35,692 nt of DNA from Clostridiaceae bacterium (GCA_012523135.1 JAAYJD010000142.1:91294-126985), one strand, 5' to 3'; shown: positions 25,849-35,692, counted from the stretch's first letter. Numbers and translations are program-made. The notes: generated from the sequence alone by a model not told the origin.

Positions 25849-27438
25849 ATGAGCAAACGAAACGTGGAAATACTGGATACGACTTTGCGCGACGGTGCCC
25901 AGGCCGAAGGGATCTCGTTTTCCGTCAACGATAAATTCCAGGTTGTCGAGACGCTGTCTGACCTGGGTGTCCGCTATATTGAAGCCGGTAATCCGGGCTC
26001 CAACCCCAAAGACCGCGAATTCTACAACCGGTTCCGCTCCGATCCGCCGGCCATGGCTGAAAGCCAGCTAGCCGCTTTCGGCAGCACGCGGCGCAAGAAC
26101 AGCCTGGCGGAAGAGGACGCGAATGTGCGCGAGCTGCTGGCGGCCGGAACACCGGTAATCGTCATTTTCGGCAAAGTATGGGATCTGGAGGTGCGGGACA
26201 TCCTGCGCTGTTCGCTCAAGGAAAACCAGGCGATGATCCGGGACACCATCGCCTACTGCCGCAGCCAGGGCCGTGAGGTCATCTTCGATGCCGAGCACTA
26301 TTTTGAGGCTTGCGCAGCCAACCGGGACTATGCCCTGAGCTGTTTGACGGCGGCCTGCGAGGGCGGCGCCTCGGTCGTCTGCCTGTGCGACACCAACGGC
26401 GCGACCATGCCGGAAACCATCGCTTCGCTGACCCGTGAGGCCGTTGCGGCACTGCCGGATGTGCGGGTCGGCATCCATTGCCACAACGACGCGGGCCTGG
26501 CGGTCGCCGGATCAATCGCCGCGGTCCTGGCCGGCGCCAGCCACGTCCAGGGCACCTTGAACGGGATCGGCGAACGCTGCGGCAATGCCAATTTGTCAAC
26601 GATCATCGCCAATTTGCACATCAAGTACCAAATCAGCTGCATCCCTGAAGAAAACCTGGCCCGACTGACGCCGCTCTCCCGCCTGATGGCGGACATCGCC
26701 AACCTGACCTTGCCCAACGGCGAACCCTATGTCGGCTTGTCGGCCTTTACGCACAAAGGCGGCATGCACGTCGACGGCGTCAAGAAGAATCCGATCACCT
26801 TCGAGCATATCGACCCGGCCGCCGTCGGCAACAGCCGGCGCTTCCTGCTTTCCGAGGTGTCCGGCCGTTCGGCAGTGCTGGACATCGTCCGGCGCGTCAA
26901 GCCGGACATCGACCGGGATGCCCCCGAAGTAGGCAGGGTCTTGCAGAAAATGAAGGAAATGGAACACTTGGGTTACCAGTACGAAGGCGCGGAAGCGTCC
27001 CTGGAGCTGCTGGTCTGCAAGGAGCTTGGCATTTACGCACCCTTCTTCAGCCTGGAAAAGCTGCGCATCGCCAGCGAACAGCCCAAATCGGGCGCGAACA
27101 GCGCCTACACCTACATCAAGATTCTGGTCGACGGCGTGGGCGAGGCGACCGCCGCGGAAGGCGAAGGCCCAGTCAACGCGATGGACCGGGCGCTGCAGCG
27201 GGCGATGGAAGTGTTTTATCCGGAACTGACCCGCGTCCGTCTGACAGACTTCAAGGTGCGCGTGATCAACGCCGACGCGACCGCGTCCAAGGTGCGCACC
27301 CTGATCGAGTCGACCGACGGGCGGCAGATATGGAACACAGTTGGTGTTTCGACCGACATCCTGGAAGCATCCTGGCAGGCGCTGGTCGATTCGCTCGAAT
27401 ACAAGCTGATGCGCCGCCAGCTCGAATGGGAGGAATAA
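25849..27438 (+). CDS. cimA: (R)-citramalate synthase
   Basis: A 529-residue DRE-TIM metallolyase. The catalytic opening is [19 protein letters not shown], the metal-binding motif [15 protein letters not shown] and the helix [21 protein letters not shown]-terminal allosteric domain of the LeuA type covers roughly residues 400-529. Length and the [10 protein letters not shown] variant fit the citramalate synthase subgroup rather than 2-isopropylmalate or homocitrate synthase. The enzyme condenses pyruvate and acetyl-CoA to citramalate, the first step of the threonine-independent isoleucine route; the allosteric domain is normally the isoleucine feedback site. The ATG at 25849 follows GAGGTGG; a GTG at 25840 is an alternative. 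The leuCDB and ilvDB genes downstream support the assignment. A LeuA activity cannot be wholly ruled out by eye. Confidence 0.88.
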   Translation: MSKRNVEILDTTLRDGAQAEGISFSVNDKFQVVETLSDLGVRYIEAGNPGSNPKDREFYNRFRSDPPAMAESQLAAFGSTRRKNSLAEEDANVRELLAAGTPVIVIFGKVWDLEVRDILRCSLKENQAMIRDTIAYCRSQGREVIFDAEHYFEACAANRDYALSCLTAACEGGASVVCLCDTNGATMPETIASLTREAVAALPDVRVGIHCHNDAGLAVAGSIAAVLAGASHVQGTLNGIGERCGNANLSTIIANLHIKYQISCIPEENLARLTPLSRLMADIANLTLPNGEPYVGLSAFTHKGGMHVDGVKKNPITFEHIDPAAVGNSRRFLLSEVSGRSAVLDIVRRVKPDIDRDAPEVGRVLQKMKEMEHLGYQYEGAEASLELLVCKELGIYAPFFSLEKLRIASEQPKSGANSAYTYIKILVDGVGEATAAEGEGPVNAMDRALQRAMEVFYPELTRVRLTDFKVRVINADATASKVRTLIESTDGRQIWNTVGVSTDILEASWQALVDSLEYKLMRRQLEWEE

Positions 27439-27442
27439 ACCG

Positions 27443-28729
27443 ATGGCCATGACATTGACACAGAAGATCCTGGCGGCACATGCCGGACTGAACGCGGTCG
27501 AGGCCGGTGAACTGATCGAGGCCAAACTCGACCTGGTGCTCGGCAACGACGTGACAGCACCGCCGGCGATCAAGGTCTTTGAGGCAGCCGGGCTCAAGAC
27601 GGTCTTCGACCCGGAGCGGATCGCCCTGGTCCCGGACCATTTCACACCGAACAAGGATATCCAGTCAGCCGAGCATTGCGCGCGGATGCGCCGCTTTGCC
27701 CGCGACAAGCAGCTTTCGCACTATTATGAGCAGGGCGAGGAAGGCATGGGCGTCGAACACGTCGTGCTGCCGGAAAACGGCCTGGTCGCGCCGGGGGATG
27801 CGATCATCGGGGCGGATTCGCACACCTGCACCTACGGCGCCCTGGGGGCTTTCGCGACCGGTGTCGGCAGCACCGACCTCGCCTACGCCATGGCGACAGG
27901 CAAAACCTGGTTCCGCGTGCCCGAGGCCATCCGGATCCAGCTGAGCGGTCAGCTGAAGCCCGGCGTGACCGGTAAGGATGTCATCTTGCACCTGATCGGT
28001 CAAATCGGCGTCGACGGCGCGCTCTACCAGTCCCTGGAATTCACCGGCCCCGGTGTCGCCGGCCTCAGCATGGCCGAGCGCCTGACCATCTGCAACATGG
28101 CGATCGAGGCCGGTGCCAAGAACGGCCTGTTCCCGGTCGACGACGCAACCCGGGCCTACCTGGCGCACTACGCGCCGGAGCGCGTCGCCAAAAATGATTT
28201 CACGGTCTACGAAGCAGATCCGGACGCCCGCTATGCCCGCACCATCCAGATCGATCTTGCCGCCATCCGGCAAACCGTGGCTTTTCCCCATCTGCCGGAG
28301 AACACCCGCGAAATCGGCAGCTTCGATCCGATCCCGGTCGACCAGGTGGTCATCGGTTCCTGCACCAACGGGCGGCTCGAGGACCTGCGCCTGGCCGCGC
28401 ATTGGCTCAAGGGCCGCAAGGTGGCCAAGGGATTGCGCCTGATCATCCTGCCCGGTTCGCAGCGGGTCTGGCGCGAAGCGCTCAAGGAAGGCCTGTTCGA
28501 GATCTTCACCGACGCCGGGGCCGTGGTCAGCGCCCCGACCTGCGGGCCCTGCCTGGGCGGTCACATGGGGATCCTGGCCGCCGGCGAACGCTGCGTGTCG
28601 ACAACCAACCGCAACTTTGTCGGCCGCATGGGCCACCCGAAGTCGGAAGTCTACCTGGCCGGCGTGCCGGTTGCCTGCGCGTCTGCCGTACTGGGCCGGG
28701 TCGCCGGCACAGATGAACTGGACGCCTGA
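27443..28729 (+). CDS. leuC: 3-isopropylmalate/citramalate dehydratase, large subunit
   Basis: The 428-residue aconitase-family subunit carries the three [4Fe-4S] ligands Cys307 (GSCTNGR), Cys367 and Cys370 (TCGPCLGGH). The N-terminal family segment [43 protein letters not shown] is also present. The length fits the shorter archaeal/clostridial LeuC class, which often accepts both isopropylmalate and citramalate. With LeuD it isomerises citramalate to 3-methylmalate in this operon, and presumably 2-isopropylmalate in leucine synthesis. The ATG at 27443 lies four bases after the cimA stop, with GGGAGG upstream inside cimA. Confidence 0.94.
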   Translation: MAMTLTQKILAAHAGLNAVEAGELIEAKLDLVLGNDVTAPPAIKVFEAAGLKTVFDPERIALVPDHFTPNKDIQSAEHCARMRRFARDKQLSHYYEQGEEGMGVEHVVLPENGLVAPGDAIIGADSHTCTYGALGAFATGVGSTDLAYAMATGKTWFRVPEAIRIQLSGQLKPGVTGKDVILHLIGQIGVDGALYQSLEFTGPGVAGLSMAERLTICNMAIEAGAKNGLFPVDDATRAYLAHYAPERVAKNDFTVYEADPDARYARTIQIDLAAIRQTVAFPHLPENTREIGSFDPIPVDQVVIGSCTNGRLEDLRLAAHWLKGRKVAKGLRLIILPGSQRVWREALKEGLFEIFTDAGAVVSAPTCGPCLGGHMGILAAGERCVSTTNRNFVGRMGHPKSEVYLAGVPVACASAVLGRVAGTDELDA

Positions 28730-28750
28730 GGGCGCGGGGGAGGTATTGTT

Positions 28751-29251
28751 ATGAGCATTCAAGGCCATGTCTTTAAATACGGGGCCAACGTCGACACCGA
28801 CGTCATCATCCCGGCCCGCTATCTGAACACCGCCGAGCCGGCTGAACTGGCCCGGCATTGCATGGAAGACCTCGACCCGTCGTTCATCAGCCGGGTCCAG
28901 CCAGGCGATATCCTGGTGGCCGGGGCCAATTTCGGCTGCGGGTCATCGCGCGAGCACGCTCCGGTCGCGATCAAGGCCAGCGGGATCAGCTGCGTGATCG
29001 CCCCCAGCTTTGCCCGGATCTTTTTCCGCAACGCGATCAACATGGGCCTGCCCATCCTGGAATGCACCGAAGCCGCCGAAGCGATCCAGAACGGCGACCG
29101 GGTTTCGGTCGACTTCGACACCGGGCGGATCGAAAACCTGACCCGCGGCCAGACGTTCACCGCCCGTCCGTTTCCGCCGTTCATCCGCCGGATCATCGAG
29201 GCCGATGGCCTGATGGGCACGCTTCGCCAGCTGCAGGGCAAGGGAGAATAA
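28751..29251 (+). CDS. leuD: 3-isopropylmalate/citramalate dehydratase, small subunit
   Basis: The 166-residue swivel-domain partner of LeuC. Family motifs are [18 protein letters not shown] at the N-terminus and [23 protein letters not shown], the substrate-binding loop containing the GSSRE signature. [17 protein letters not shown] follows. Length is that of the short, archaeal/clostridial LeuD type, matching its LeuC partner. GGGGGAGG precedes the ATG. Its stop is one base from the leuB start, so the genes are probably translationally coupled. Confidence 0.95.
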   Translation: MSIQGHVFKYGANVDTDVIIPARYLNTAEPAELARHCMEDLDPSFISRVQPGDILVAGANFGCGSSREHAPVAIKASGISCVIAPSFARIFFRNAINMGLPILECTEAAEAIQNGDRVSVDFDTGRIENLTRGQTFTARPFPPFIRRIIEADGLMGTLRQLQGKGE

Positions 29252-29252
29252 G

Positions 29253-30347
29253 ATGGGTAAATACAAGATCGCCGTCATTCCCGGCGACGGGATAGGGCCG
29301 GAAGTCACCAATGGAACACGCCGGGTGCTCGATGCCGTCGGCAAACGCTTCGGGCATTCGTTTGTCTTTGACGAGTGGCTGGCCGGCGGCATTGCCATCG
29401 ACGCGACCGGCGAACCGCTGCCGCCGGCGACCGTGGCCGGCTGCCGCGGCAGCGACGCGGTCCTGCTCGGCGCGGTCGGCGGTCCGCAATGGGACACCTT
29501 GCCCGGGGACAAGCGCCCGGAACGCGCCCTGCTGGGCCTGCGTTCAGCTCTGGGACTGTATGCCAACCTGCGGCCGGCCATTCTGCACGGACCGCTGGCG
29601 GCCGCCAGTCCGCTGCATCCGGCGATCAGCGCCAGGGGCATCGACCTGGTTTTTGTCCGCGAGCTGACCGGCGGCATTTACTTCGGCAGCCGCGGCCGCC
29701 GCCAGGGGCCGCACGGGACCGAGGCCTACGACACCGAGTTGTACAGCACCATGGAGATCGAACGGATCGCCCGCACCGCCTTCGACCTGGCCCGACAGCG
29801 CCGCCGGCACCTGACCAGCGTCGACAAGGCCAATGTCCTGGAGAGCTCGCGCCTGTGGCGGGAGACCGTGATCCGGGTTGCGGCTGATTATCCCGATGTC
29901 GCGTTGGACCACCTGTATGTCGACAACGCCTCGATGCAGCTGATCCGCCGTCCGGATGCCTTCGATGTCCTGGTGGCCAGCAACCTGTTCGGGGACATCC
30001 TGTCCGACGAAGCGGCCATGATCACGGGATCGATCGGCATGCTACCGTCGGCTTCTCTGGGCGAACCGGGAACTCCGGGGATGTACGAGCCGGTCCACGG
30101 CTCCGCGCCGGATATCGCCGGTCAGGACCTGGCCAACCCGTTGGCGACCATCCTGTCCGGTGCCCTGATGCTGAAGCTGTCCTTCGGCCTGGCTAAGGAA
30201 GCTGCCGCCGTTGAAAAGGCGGTGCAGGCGGTTCTCGAAGCCGGTTACCGGACCGGGGATATCATGGAACAAGCAGAACATGCGGCACGGCAAAAAGCCG
30301 TCGGGACCCAGGCCATGAGCGACTTGGTTGTCGCAGCACTAGCCTGA
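29253..30347 (+). CDS. leuB: 3-isopropylmalate/3-methylmalate dehydrogenase
   Basis: The 364-residue NAD-dependent beta-decarboxylating dehydrogenase begins with [12 protein letters not shown]. It has [11 protein letters not shown], the substrate-binding ELTGGIYFG with Arg residues nearby, [15 protein letters not shown], and the metal-binding [43 protein letters not shown] lies near the NAD site. It oxidises and decarboxylates methylmalate to 2-oxobutyrate in the citramalate route and isopropylmalate in the leucine route. Length is normal. AGGGAG precedes the ATG, and ilvD follows after 34 bases that hold a small palindrome. Confidence 0.95.
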   Translation: MGKYKIAVIPGDGIGPEVTNGTRRVLDAVGKRFGHSFVFDEWLAGGIAIDATGEPLPPATVAGCRGSDAVLLGAVGGPQWDTLPGDKRPERALLGLRSALGLYANLRPAILHGPLAAASPLHPAISARGIDLVFVRELTGGIYFGSRGRRQGPHGTEAYDTELYSTMEIERIARTAFDLARQRRRHLTSVDKANVLESSRLWRETVIRVAADYPDVALDHLYVDNASMQLIRRPDAFDVLVASNLFGDILSDEAAMITGSIGMLPSASLGEPGTPGMYEPVHGSAPDIAGQDLANPLATILSGALMLKLSFGLAKEAAAVEKAVQAVLEAGYRTGDIMEQAEHAARQKAVGTQAMSDLVVAALA

Positions 30348-30353
30348 CATGCC

Positions 30354-30365
30354 GTGTCATGACAC
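30354..30365. other. Twelve-base perfect palindrome between leuB and ilvD
   Basis: GTGTCATGACAC lies in the 34-base gap between leuB and ilvD, just upstream of the ilvD ribosome binding site CGAGGTGA. It could be an operator half-site pair or a weak mRNA hairpin; with no loop it is a poor terminator. No promoter is evident with it. Confidence 0.35.
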
Positions 30366-30381
30366 ATACGAGGTGATTTAC

Positions 30382-32064
30382 ATGCGCAGTGATCTGATCA
30401 AGAAAACGCCGGGGCGCGCCCCCCACCGTTCGCTTCTTTATGCCCTGGGGCTGACAGAAGAGGAAATGGGCAAGCCTTTCATCGGGGTCGTCAACGCCTT
30501 CAACGAAATCGTGCCCGGGCACACCCATCTCCGTTCGCTGACCGACGCGGTCAAGGAAGGCATCCGCAGCGCCGGCGGCGTGCCTTTTGAATTCCCGGCG
30601 ATCGCAGTCTGCGACGGCATCGCCATGAACCATGCCGGCATGAAATATTCGCTGGTCAGCCGCGAAGTGATCGCGGACAGCTGCGAGGTCATGCTGATGG
30701 CCCACGCCTTTGACGGCGTGGTCTTCATCCCCAATTGCGACAAGGTCATTCCCGGAATGCTGATGGCAGCGGCCCGCATGGATCTGCCCAGCATCTTTGT
30801 CAGCGGCGGCCCGATGCTGCCCGGGCGCAAAGACGGCCGTCCAGTCGGACTTAGCAATATTTTCGAGGCGGTAGGCGCCCATGCCGCCGGTAAAATGAGC
30901 GATGACGAGCTGACCCGGATGGAATTGTCGGTCTGTCCGACCTGCGGCAGCTGCTCTGGCATGTACACCGCCAACACGATGAACTGCCTGACCGAAGCCA
31001 TGGGCCTGGCGCTGCCGGGCAACGGAACCATCGCCGCCGTCTACGCGGACCGGCGCCGCCTGGCCCGCCGCACCGGCATGCAGATCATGAAACTGCTGGA
31101 AGAACAGCGGACGGCCCGCCAGATCATGACGGCAGCGGGCATCCGCAACGCGTTGCGCGTCGACATGGCCCTGGGCGGTTCGACCAACTCGGTGCTCCAT
31201 CTGCTGGCGATCGCCCGCGAAGCCGGCATCGAGCTCAGCCTGGCGGAAATCAGCCAGATCAGCGACACGACCCCGCAGCTTTGCAAGCTGAATCCGGCCG
31301 GAGACGATTTCATTACGGACCTCAACGAGCAGGGCGGGATCAGCGCCGTCATGGCCGAACTGGCCCGCAAGGACCTGCTTGAGACCGCCAACCCGACCGT
31401 CGACGGCAATTTGGCTGAACGCATTCGCCATGTCGGGGGCGCTGACGGCCGCCTGATCCGGTCCATCGACAACCCGCATGCACCGGATGGCGGCCTGGCC
31501 GTCTTGTTCGGCAGTCTGGCACCCAACGGCTGTGTCGTGAAAAAAGGCGCCGTCCTGCCTGAGATGATGCGCCACGAAGGGCCGGCCCGCGTCTTTGACG
31601 ACGAGGAGGCGGTGACTGAGGCGATTTTCTCAGATCAGATCAAGGCCGGCGATGTCGTGATCATCCGGTTCGAAGGCCCGCGCGGCGGGCCGGGCATGCG
31701 CGAAATGCTGACTCCGACCAGCTCGCTGGCCGGGATGGGTCTGGACAACACGGTTGCCCTGATCACCGACGGCCGCTTCTCGGGCGCGACCCGCGGCGCG
31801 TCGATCGGCCATGTCTGCCCCGAGGCGGCCGCTGGCGGACCGATCGCCCGCGTCCAGGAGGGTGACCGGATCCGGATCGACATTCCGGCGCGTCGCATCG
31901 ATATCCTGGTGCCGGACGAGGAACTGGCTGCCCGCTCGCCGGCTGTCCAGGCGCCGCGCAAGCTCAGCGGCGTCCTGGCCCGTTACGAGCACCTGGTCGA
32001 TGCCAGCAGCCGCGGCGCCCGGCTGGTGCTACCGGGAGGAGGACCGACCCATGAACGGAGCTGA
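30382..32064 (+). CDS. ilvD: Dihydroxyacid dehydratase
   Basis: The 560-residue Fe-S dehydratase makes 2-oxo acids from dihydroxy acids in the third step of isoleucine and valine synthesis. Cluster ligands are the Cys in [12 protein letters not shown] and that in [18 protein letters not shown]. The segment [15 protein letters not shown] resembles the E. coli-type enzyme and lacks the extra Cys of the [2Fe-2S] plant/cyanobacterial type, so an oxygen-labile [4Fe-4S]-type cluster is expected. The C-terminal [19 protein letters not shown] and [15 protein letters not shown] motifs are complete. The ATG at 30382 is chosen over 30349 because CGAGGTGA precedes it. The gene overlaps ilvB by 14 bases. 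Confidence 0.95.
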   Translation: MRSDLIKKTPGRAPHRSLLYALGLTEEEMGKPFIGVVNAFNEIVPGHTHLRSLTDAVKEGIRSAGGVPFEFPAIAVCDGIAMNHAGMKYSLVSREVIADSCEVMLMAHAFDGVVFIPNCDKVIPGMLMAAARMDLPSIFVSGGPMLPGRKDGRPVGLSNIFEAVGAHAAGKMSDDELTRMELSVCPTCGSCSGMYTANTMNCLTEAMGLALPGNGTIAAVYADRRRLARRTGMQIMKLLEEQRTARQIMTAAGIRNALRVDMALGGSTNSVLHLLAIAREAGIELSLAEISQISDTTPQLCKLNPAGDDFITDLNEQGGISAVMAELARKDLLETANPTVDGNLAERIRHVGGADGRLIRSIDNPHAPDGGLAVLFGSLAPNGCVVKKGAVLPEMMRHEGPARVFDDEEAVTEAIFSDQIKAGDVVIIRFEGPRGGPGMREMLTPTSSLAGMGLDNTVALITDGRFSGATRGASIGHVCPEAAAGGPIARVQEGDRIRIDIPARRIDILVPDEELAARSPAVQAPRKLSGVLARYEHLVDASSRGARLVLPGGGPTHERS

Positions 32065-33775
32065 AGCGATCATCGATTTTCTGCTGCGCAAGGGCGTCAA
32101 GCATGCCTTCGGCTACCCCGGCGGCCCCGTCATCGTCTTGTTTGACGCGATCCATAAGTTTCATTTTCCCAGCATCCTGACGCGCCACGAGCAGGGCGCG
32201 GCCCACGCGGCCGAAGGCTATGCCAAGGCATCCGGCCTGCCGGGCGTCATGCTGGCGACGTCGGGTCCCGGGGCGACCAACCTGGTCACGGGACTGGCCG
32301 ACGCCTACCTGGATTCGGTGCCTGTCCTGGCGATCACCGGCGCGGTCGCCCGCAAGGCCACCGGCACGGACGCCTTTCAAGAGGCGGATATCACGGGAAT
32401 CACGCAGCCGGTGACCAAGTACAACTACCTGGTCATGAAAGCCGATGAACTGCTGCCGGTGCTCGAGGAAGCCTGGAACCTGACGACAGAAGGGCGGCCC
32501 GGCCCGGTTCTGGTCAATGTGCCCAAGGACATCCTGTCCAGCCCGATAGGCGGATCGGTTCAGACGATTCAGCCGTACGCGCGCCACCGCCCGCCGCGTA
32601 TCCGCACCCGGGCGCTGAGCGAGCAGGTCTACGCGGCGATCGGCAAAAGCCAGCGACCGCTGCTGCTGGCCGGCGGCGGCTGCGTGATCGCCCGGCACGG
32701 AACCGACGACCTGAAAGCCTTTGCAGAGTCGCTTCAAATCCCGGTGGCCACTACTTTGATGGGCAAGGGCTCGATCGCGGCCGATCACCCGCTTTACCTG
32801 GGCAACCTGGGCATGCACGGCACCCCCCAGGCCAACACCGCCCTCGGCAACTGCGACCTGCTGCTCGCGGTCGGCACGCGGTTCAGCGACCGCATCATCG
32901 GCGATCCAGAACTGTTTGCGCAGCAGGGAAGCGGACGGATCATCATCCATGTCGACATCGACCTTGCGGAGATCGGCAAGAACATCCGGTCAGACATCGA
33001 GATCGAGGACGACGCGGCCGCCTTTTTCGAGGAAATGCTCTCGGCCCGGCCGGACACCGCCTTCAGCGACAGCTGGCGCGCATGGCTGGACCAGCTACAA
33101 ACGATCCGGCGCCGCTACAGCCAGCTTGTCCAGGACATGTATGAGGATACCGCGCCGCTGCGGCCCCAGTACATCGTGCACCAGGTGGCGGAAAGGCTTA
33201 AAGGACAGAACCCGATTGTCGTGACTGACGTCGGCCAGCACCAGATGTTCGCGGCGCAGCATTACCCCGTCGAGTCGCCCCGCTCGTTTATCACGTCCGG
33301 CGGCCTGGGCACGATGGGCTTCGGCCTGCCGGCAGCGATTGGCGCGTCGGTGTCCGATCCCGAACGGACGACGGTGCTCTTTTGCGGCGACGGCGGCTTC
33401 CAGATGACCATCCAGGAACTGGGGACGCTGGCCAAACTGCAGCTTCCGGTCAAGATCCTGATTTTCGACAACAGCTGCCTGGGCATGGTGCGCCAGTGGC
33501 AGGAGCTTTTTTTCGACAAGCGCTATTCCAACACGTTGCTCGACAACAACCCGGATTTCGTCGCGATCGGGCAGGCTTACGGCATTCCTGGCGGCCGGGC
33601 CGGCGACGGCGCTTCGCTGACAGCCGAGCTGGAGAAAGCGCTGGCTGTCCCAGGCCCGTACCTGATCCATTGCGCCGTCGATCCGGAGATGAATGTCTAC
33701 CCCATGATCCCGGCCGGGAAAATGCCGCAGGACCTGATCATGCCCGGTATGGACGAGCCCGAGCGGCAGGGCTGA
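32051..33775 (+). CDS. ilvB: Acetolactate synthase, large (catalytic) subunit
   Basis: The 574-residue thiamine-diphosphate enzyme joins two pyruvates, or pyruvate with 2-oxobutyrate, in the first common step of valine and isoleucine synthesis. It has catalytic Glu47 in [38 protein letters not shown], the FAD-binding middle domain and the ThDP motif [44 protein letters not shown] follows, conserved in biosynthetic, FAD-type enzymes rather than catabolic AlsS. The ATG at 32051 is preceded by GGGAGGAGG and overlaps ilvD. Unusually the regulatory subunit gene ilvN does not follow; it lies on the opposite strand beyond ilvC. Confidence 0.95.
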   Translation: MNGAEAIIDFLLRKGVKHAFGYPGGPVIVLFDAIHKFHFPSILTRHEQGAAHAAEGYAKASGLPGVMLATSGPGATNLVTGLADAYLDSVPVLAITGAVARKATGTDAFQEADITGITQPVTKYNYLVMKADELLPVLEEAWNLTTEGRPGPVLVNVPKDILSSPIGGSVQTIQPYARHRPPRIRTRALSEQVYAAIGKSQRPLLLAGGGCVIARHGTDDLKAFAESLQIPVATTLMGKGSIAADHPLYLGNLGMHGTPQANTALGNCDLLLAVGTRFSDRIIGDPELFAQQGSGRIIIHVDIDLAEIGKNIRSDIEIEDDAAAFFEEMLSARPDTAFSDSWRAWLDQLQTIRRRYSQLVQDMYEDTAPLRPQYIVHQVAERLKGQNPIVVTDVGQHQMFAAQHYPVESPRSFITSGGLGTMGFGLPAAIGASVSDPERTTVLFCGDGGFQMTIQELGTLAKLQLPVKILIFDNSCLGMVRQWQELFFDKRYSNTLLDNNPDFVAIGQAYGIPGGRAGDGASLTAELEKALAVPGPYLIHCAVDPEMNVYPMIPAGKMPQDLIMPGMDEPERQG

Positions 33776-33799
33776 ACTGCCTGAATGAGCAAAGAGAAA

Positions 33800-33833
33800 A
33801 AAGCCCGCCCGTTCAACCGAACGGGCGGGCTTT
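33800..33833. terminator. Bidirectional terminator between ilvB and ilvC
   Basis: A perfect 15-base stem (33800-33814 with 33819-33833) closes an AACC loop. On the minus strand it is followed by six T residues, so it is a strong terminator for ilvNC. On the plus strand only TTTCG follows, so termination of the ilvB transcript relies mainly on the stem. Confidence 0.92.
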
Positions 33834-33854
33834 CGTCAAGGCTTTGTCCTTGCC

Positions 33855-34856
33855 TTAGTCTTCCAGCTTTTTGCTCCAGCTCATCATGGACCGCAGCTCG
33901 CGGCCGACTGTTTCGACCGGATGGGCCGCCTCGATGCGCCGGCGTGACATGAAATTGGGCCGGCCGGCCTGGTTCTCCAAGATCCAGTTGCGGGCAAACG
34001 AGCCTTCCTGGATTTCCCGCAGCACCTTACGCATTTCCTGGCGCGTCTCCTCGGTGATGATCCGCCTGCCGATGCTGTAGTCGCCGAACTCGGCCGTGTC
34101 CGAGATGGAGTAGCGCATGCGGGCGAAACCGCCCTCGGCGATCATGTCCACGATCAGTTTCATTTCGTGGACGCACTCGTAATAGGCGTTTTCAGGATCG
34201 TAGCCGGCTTCGACCAGCACCTCAAAGCCCGCTTTCATCAGTTCGGTGACCCCGCCGCAGAGCACGCACTGCTCGCCGAAGAGGTCGGTCTCGGTCTCTT
34301 CGCGGAAGCTGGTGCCCAACAGGCCGGCCCGGGCCGCGCCGATGCCGTAGCCGTAGTCAAAGGCGATGTCGCGCGCCTTGCCGGTGTAATCCTGGTGCAC
34401 CGCGTAGAGCGCGGGCACACCGCGGACTTCCTGGTACTGGCTGCGCACCGTGTGCCCCGGCCCCTTGGGGGCGATCATGAAGACATCGACATCAGCGGGC
34501 GGCTGGATGCGGCCGAAGTGGATGTTGAAGCCGTGCGCGAAGGCGAGCGCCTTCCCGGCGGTCAAATGGGGGCGTATATCCTGTTCGTAGAGATCCGGCT
34601 GTTTTTCATCGTTGATCAGGATCATGATGACATCGGCCGCGGCGGCCGCCTCGCCGGCGGTCAGGACCTTCAGGCCGGCTTCTTCGGCGCGTGCCCAGGA
34701 CTTGCTGCCGGCGTAAAGGCCGACGATGACGGAAAAACCGCTTTCCTTAAGGTTCAGGGCATGTGCGTGGCCCTGGCTGCCGTAGCCGATGACGGCGATG
34801 GTCTTGCCGTCCAGGGCATGGGTCCGGCATTCATTTTCCTTATAGATTTTTTTCAT
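33855..34856 (-). CDS. ilvC: Ketol-acid reductoisomerase
   Basis: The 333-residue class I (short) enzyme converts acetolactate and acetohydroxybutyrate to dihydroxy acids. The N-terminal Rossmann domain has [15 protein letters not shown] (21-35). The cofactor loop is [10 protein letters not shown] (45-54), with two Ser residues that usually contact the NADPH phosphate. Metal and substrate residues are in [15 protein letters not shown] and [15 protein letters not shown], both in the C-terminal knotted domain. [12 protein letters not shown] carries the catalytic Lys. The ATG at 34856 follows GAGGAGG and overlaps ilvN by 17 bases, so translation is coupled. Confidence 0.96.
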   Translation of the reverse strand: MKKIYKENECRTHALDGKTIAVIGYGSQGHAHALNLKESGFSVIVGLYAGSKSWARAEEAGLKVLTAGEAAAAADVIMILINDEKQPDLYEQDIRPHLTAGKALAFAHGFNIHFGRIQPPADVDVFMIAPKGPGHTVRSQYQEVRGVPALYAVHQDYTGKARDIAFDYGYGIGAARAGLLGTSFREETETDLFGEQCVLCGGVTELMKAGFEVLVEAGYDPENAYYECVHEMKLIVDMIAEGGFARMRYSISDTAEFGDYSIGRRIITEETRQEMRKVLREIQEGSFARNWILENQAGRPNFMSRRRIEAAHPVETVGRELRSMMSWSKKLED

Positions 34857-35406
34857 CGTGTTCCTCCTCTAGTTCAGCTGCCGCGGGCTCGTGCTGCGGA
34901 TCTGCCGCGGCGACAGACACGTTCATGATCCGGGTACCGCGCTCGATCGCGATCGGTCCGGTTCGCACCATTTCCAGGATGCCAAAGGGTTCAAGCAAGT
35001 GGGACAGGGCCTCGATCTTGTCGTCCTTGCCGCTCAGTTCGATGGTCAGGGTGGACGGGGATACATCGATGATGTGACCCCGGAAAATATCGACGATCTG
35101 CAGGACTTGCGTCCGCGTGCCGGCATCTGCCGCGACTTTGAAAAAAACAAGCTCGCGGGAAAACGACTCGCCGGCTTTCAAGTGGCGGATCATCAGGACG
35201 TCCGGCAGCTTATGCAGCTGACGGATAATCTGGCGAACCAGCTCCTCATCGCCGGTCAGGCTGATGGTGATGCGCGAGATGGCCGGGTCCTGGGTCGTAC
35301 CGACAGCAAGACTCTCGATGTTGTAGCCGCGCCGAGCGAACAGGCTGGTGACGCGATTGAGAACACCCGCGCGATTTTCGACCAGAACAGACAGGTTCTG
35401 CAGCAT
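34840..35406 (-). CDS. ilvN: Acetolactate synthase, small (regulatory) subunit
   Basis: The 188-residue subunit binds valine and activates IlvB. The N-terminal ACT domain begins [32 protein letters not shown], the family hallmark, followed by [28 protein letters not shown]. The second domain ends with [17 protein letters not shown]. The last 25 residues form an acidic, probably disordered tail ([14 protein letters not shown]) that overlaps the ilvC start; such a tail is longer than in many homologues. The ATG at 35406 is preceded by CAGGAGG. It is probably the first gene of an ilvNC transcript that converges with ilvB, although the two subunits form one enzyme. Confidence 0.94.
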   Translation of the reverse strand: MLQNLSVLVENRAGVLNRVTSLFARRGYNIESLAVGTTQDPAISRITISLTGDEELVRQIIRQLHKLPDVLMIRHLKAGESFSRELVFFKVAADAGTRTQVLQIVDIFRGHIIDVSPSTLTIELSGKDDKIEALSHLLEPFGILEMVRTGPIAIERGTRIMNVSVAAADPQHEPAAAELEEEHDEKNL

Positions 35407-35441
35407 GATCAGGCCTCCTGTGTTTTCAGCATCCGATCTTC

Positions 35442-35470
35442 ACGGTACCACGTTTGGCGCCGCACGGCAA
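35442..35470 (-). promoter_or_regulatory. Weak candidate promoter and TGGTACCGT motif before ilvN
   Basis: Read on the minus strand, TTGCCG (35470-35465), a 17-base spacer and TACCGT (35447-35442) give a poor but correctly spaced promoter. The -10 hexamer is part of TGGTACCGT (35450-35442), 36 bases before the start codon. No better candidate is seen between the mscL terminator and ilvN. Confidence 0.3.
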
Positions 35471-35511
35471 CAGCTCCGCGGAGGTTGTCGGAAAATGACC
35501 ATTTTTTGACA

Positions 35512-35540
35512 AGAAAAGAGCTGTCCGGACGGACAGCTCT
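35512..35540 (-). terminator. Terminator of mscL
   Basis: AGAGCTGTCC pairs perfectly with GGACAGCTCT (35517-35526 with 35531-35540) across a four-base loop. On the minus strand TTTTCTT follows. It starts 20 bases after the mscL stop and separates mscL from ilvNC. Confidence 0.88.
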
Positions 35541-35560
35541 CGTGATTGGCCTTTCCCGTT

Positions 35561-35692
35561 TTATTGGTTCTTGAGCAGATCGCGGATTTCTTCGAGCAGG
35601 ACGACATCCGCAGGCTTGGCTGCTGGTGCTGGCGCTTCGGGCGGTTTTTTCATCTTGTTCAGGCCTTTGATGATGAAGAAGAGGACCAGGCC
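35561..35692 (-). CDS. mscL: Large-conductance mechanosensitive channel, C-terminal part
   Basis: A 43-residue C-terminal fragment runs off the right edge. It reads GLVLFFIIKGLNKMKK, then a Pro-Ala-rich linker (PPEAPAPAAKPA), then DVVLLEEIRDLLKNQ and stop. This is the end of the second transmembrane helix, the linker and the C-terminal helical bundle of MscL, whose closing VLLxEIRDLLK motif is highly diagnostic. MscL is a pentameric membrane channel that opens under hypo-osmotic stress. The start and first helix lie outside the window. It has its own terminator and is not co-transcribed with ilvNC unless that is read through. Confidence 0.9.
   Translation of the reverse strand, partial: GLVLFFIIKGLNKMKKPPEAPAPAAKPADVVLLEEIRDLLKNQ

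Noticed and set aside
34695-34730. Tyr48 in the ketol-acid reductoisomerase cofactor loop as a sign of NADH preference
   Set aside because: A Tyr at this position (GLYxGSKSW) is, as far as I recall, common in clostridial class I enzymes, and both phosphate-contacting Ser residues remain. The change alone does not show altered cofactor use.
35407-35516. Possible T-box riboswitch before ilvN
   Set aside because: The TGGTACCG match is present, but only about 110 bases separate the mscL terminator from the start codon. No specifier stem or terminator/antiterminator pair is visible.
34891-35574. Plus-strand open frame (227 codons) opposite ilvN and the mscL terminator
   Set aside because: It is antisense to the well-supported ilvN gene and runs through a terminator hairpin; no protein family is recognisable.

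Overview
The window looks like chromosomal core DNA from a GC-rich, anaerobic member of the Bacillota, most likely class Clostridia. Supporting signs are a HrcA/CIRCE-controlled groESL operon, genes of mainly clostridial families (DUF4364, DUF6106 and DUF5711-like), strong purine-rich ribosome binding sites, a dihydroxyacid dehydratase of the oxygen-labile type, and a secreted wall protein with choline-binding-type repeats. I see no tRNA, rRNA, IS element, phage gene or CRISPR array. No gene-free stretch exceeds 300 bases; the longest are 25669-25848 and 35407-35560.

Layout. 1-410: C-terminal flavodoxin domain of a flavodiiron protein, cut by the window edge. 435-2977: a DUF4364 gene diverges from galE-cvpA, with back-to-back promoters whose -35 boxes almost touch. 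2974-5099: promoter, CIRCE, groES and groEL; the groEL frame has no stop codon before its own terminator. 5158-7891: a DUF6106 protein, a UMF1-type MFS transporter and an acyl-ACP thioesterase. 7987-13954: a five-gene Gld-like ABC export cassette (ATPase, permease, GldG-like, DUF4340, DUF5711-like). 14002-19407: a tightly overlapping set of pepF, a CYTH protein and two FAD proteins. 19494-23720: a 1408-residue secreted wall protein with an NlpC/P60-like domain, choline-binding-type repeats, Ig-like domains and eight peptidoglycan-binding domains, two of which arose by duplication. 23737-25668: an ABC-F ATPase on the minus strand. 25849-33775: cimA-leuC-leuD-leuB-ilvD-ilvB. 33855-35406: ilvN-ilvC on the minus strand, convergent with ilvB. 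35561-35692: C-terminus of mscL.

How the genes work together. The right-hand third encodes almost all of a citramalate-based isoleucine route. CimA makes citramalate from pyruvate and acetyl-CoA, LeuCDB converts it to 2-oxobutyrate, and IlvBN, IlvC and IlvD complete the branched-chain oxo acids. No leuA and no threonine deaminase gene is present, so the cluster appears built for isoleucine and valine, with LeuCDB shared with leucine synthesis. The Gld-like cassette and the big wall protein concern the cell envelope, but their substrates cannot be read from the sequence.

Most unusual items: the non-stop arrangement at the groEL terminator, the divergent DUF4364/galE control region with a palindrome at the DUF4364 start site, the Gld-like cassette, the modular wall protein, and the split convergent ilvB versus ilvNC arrangement.
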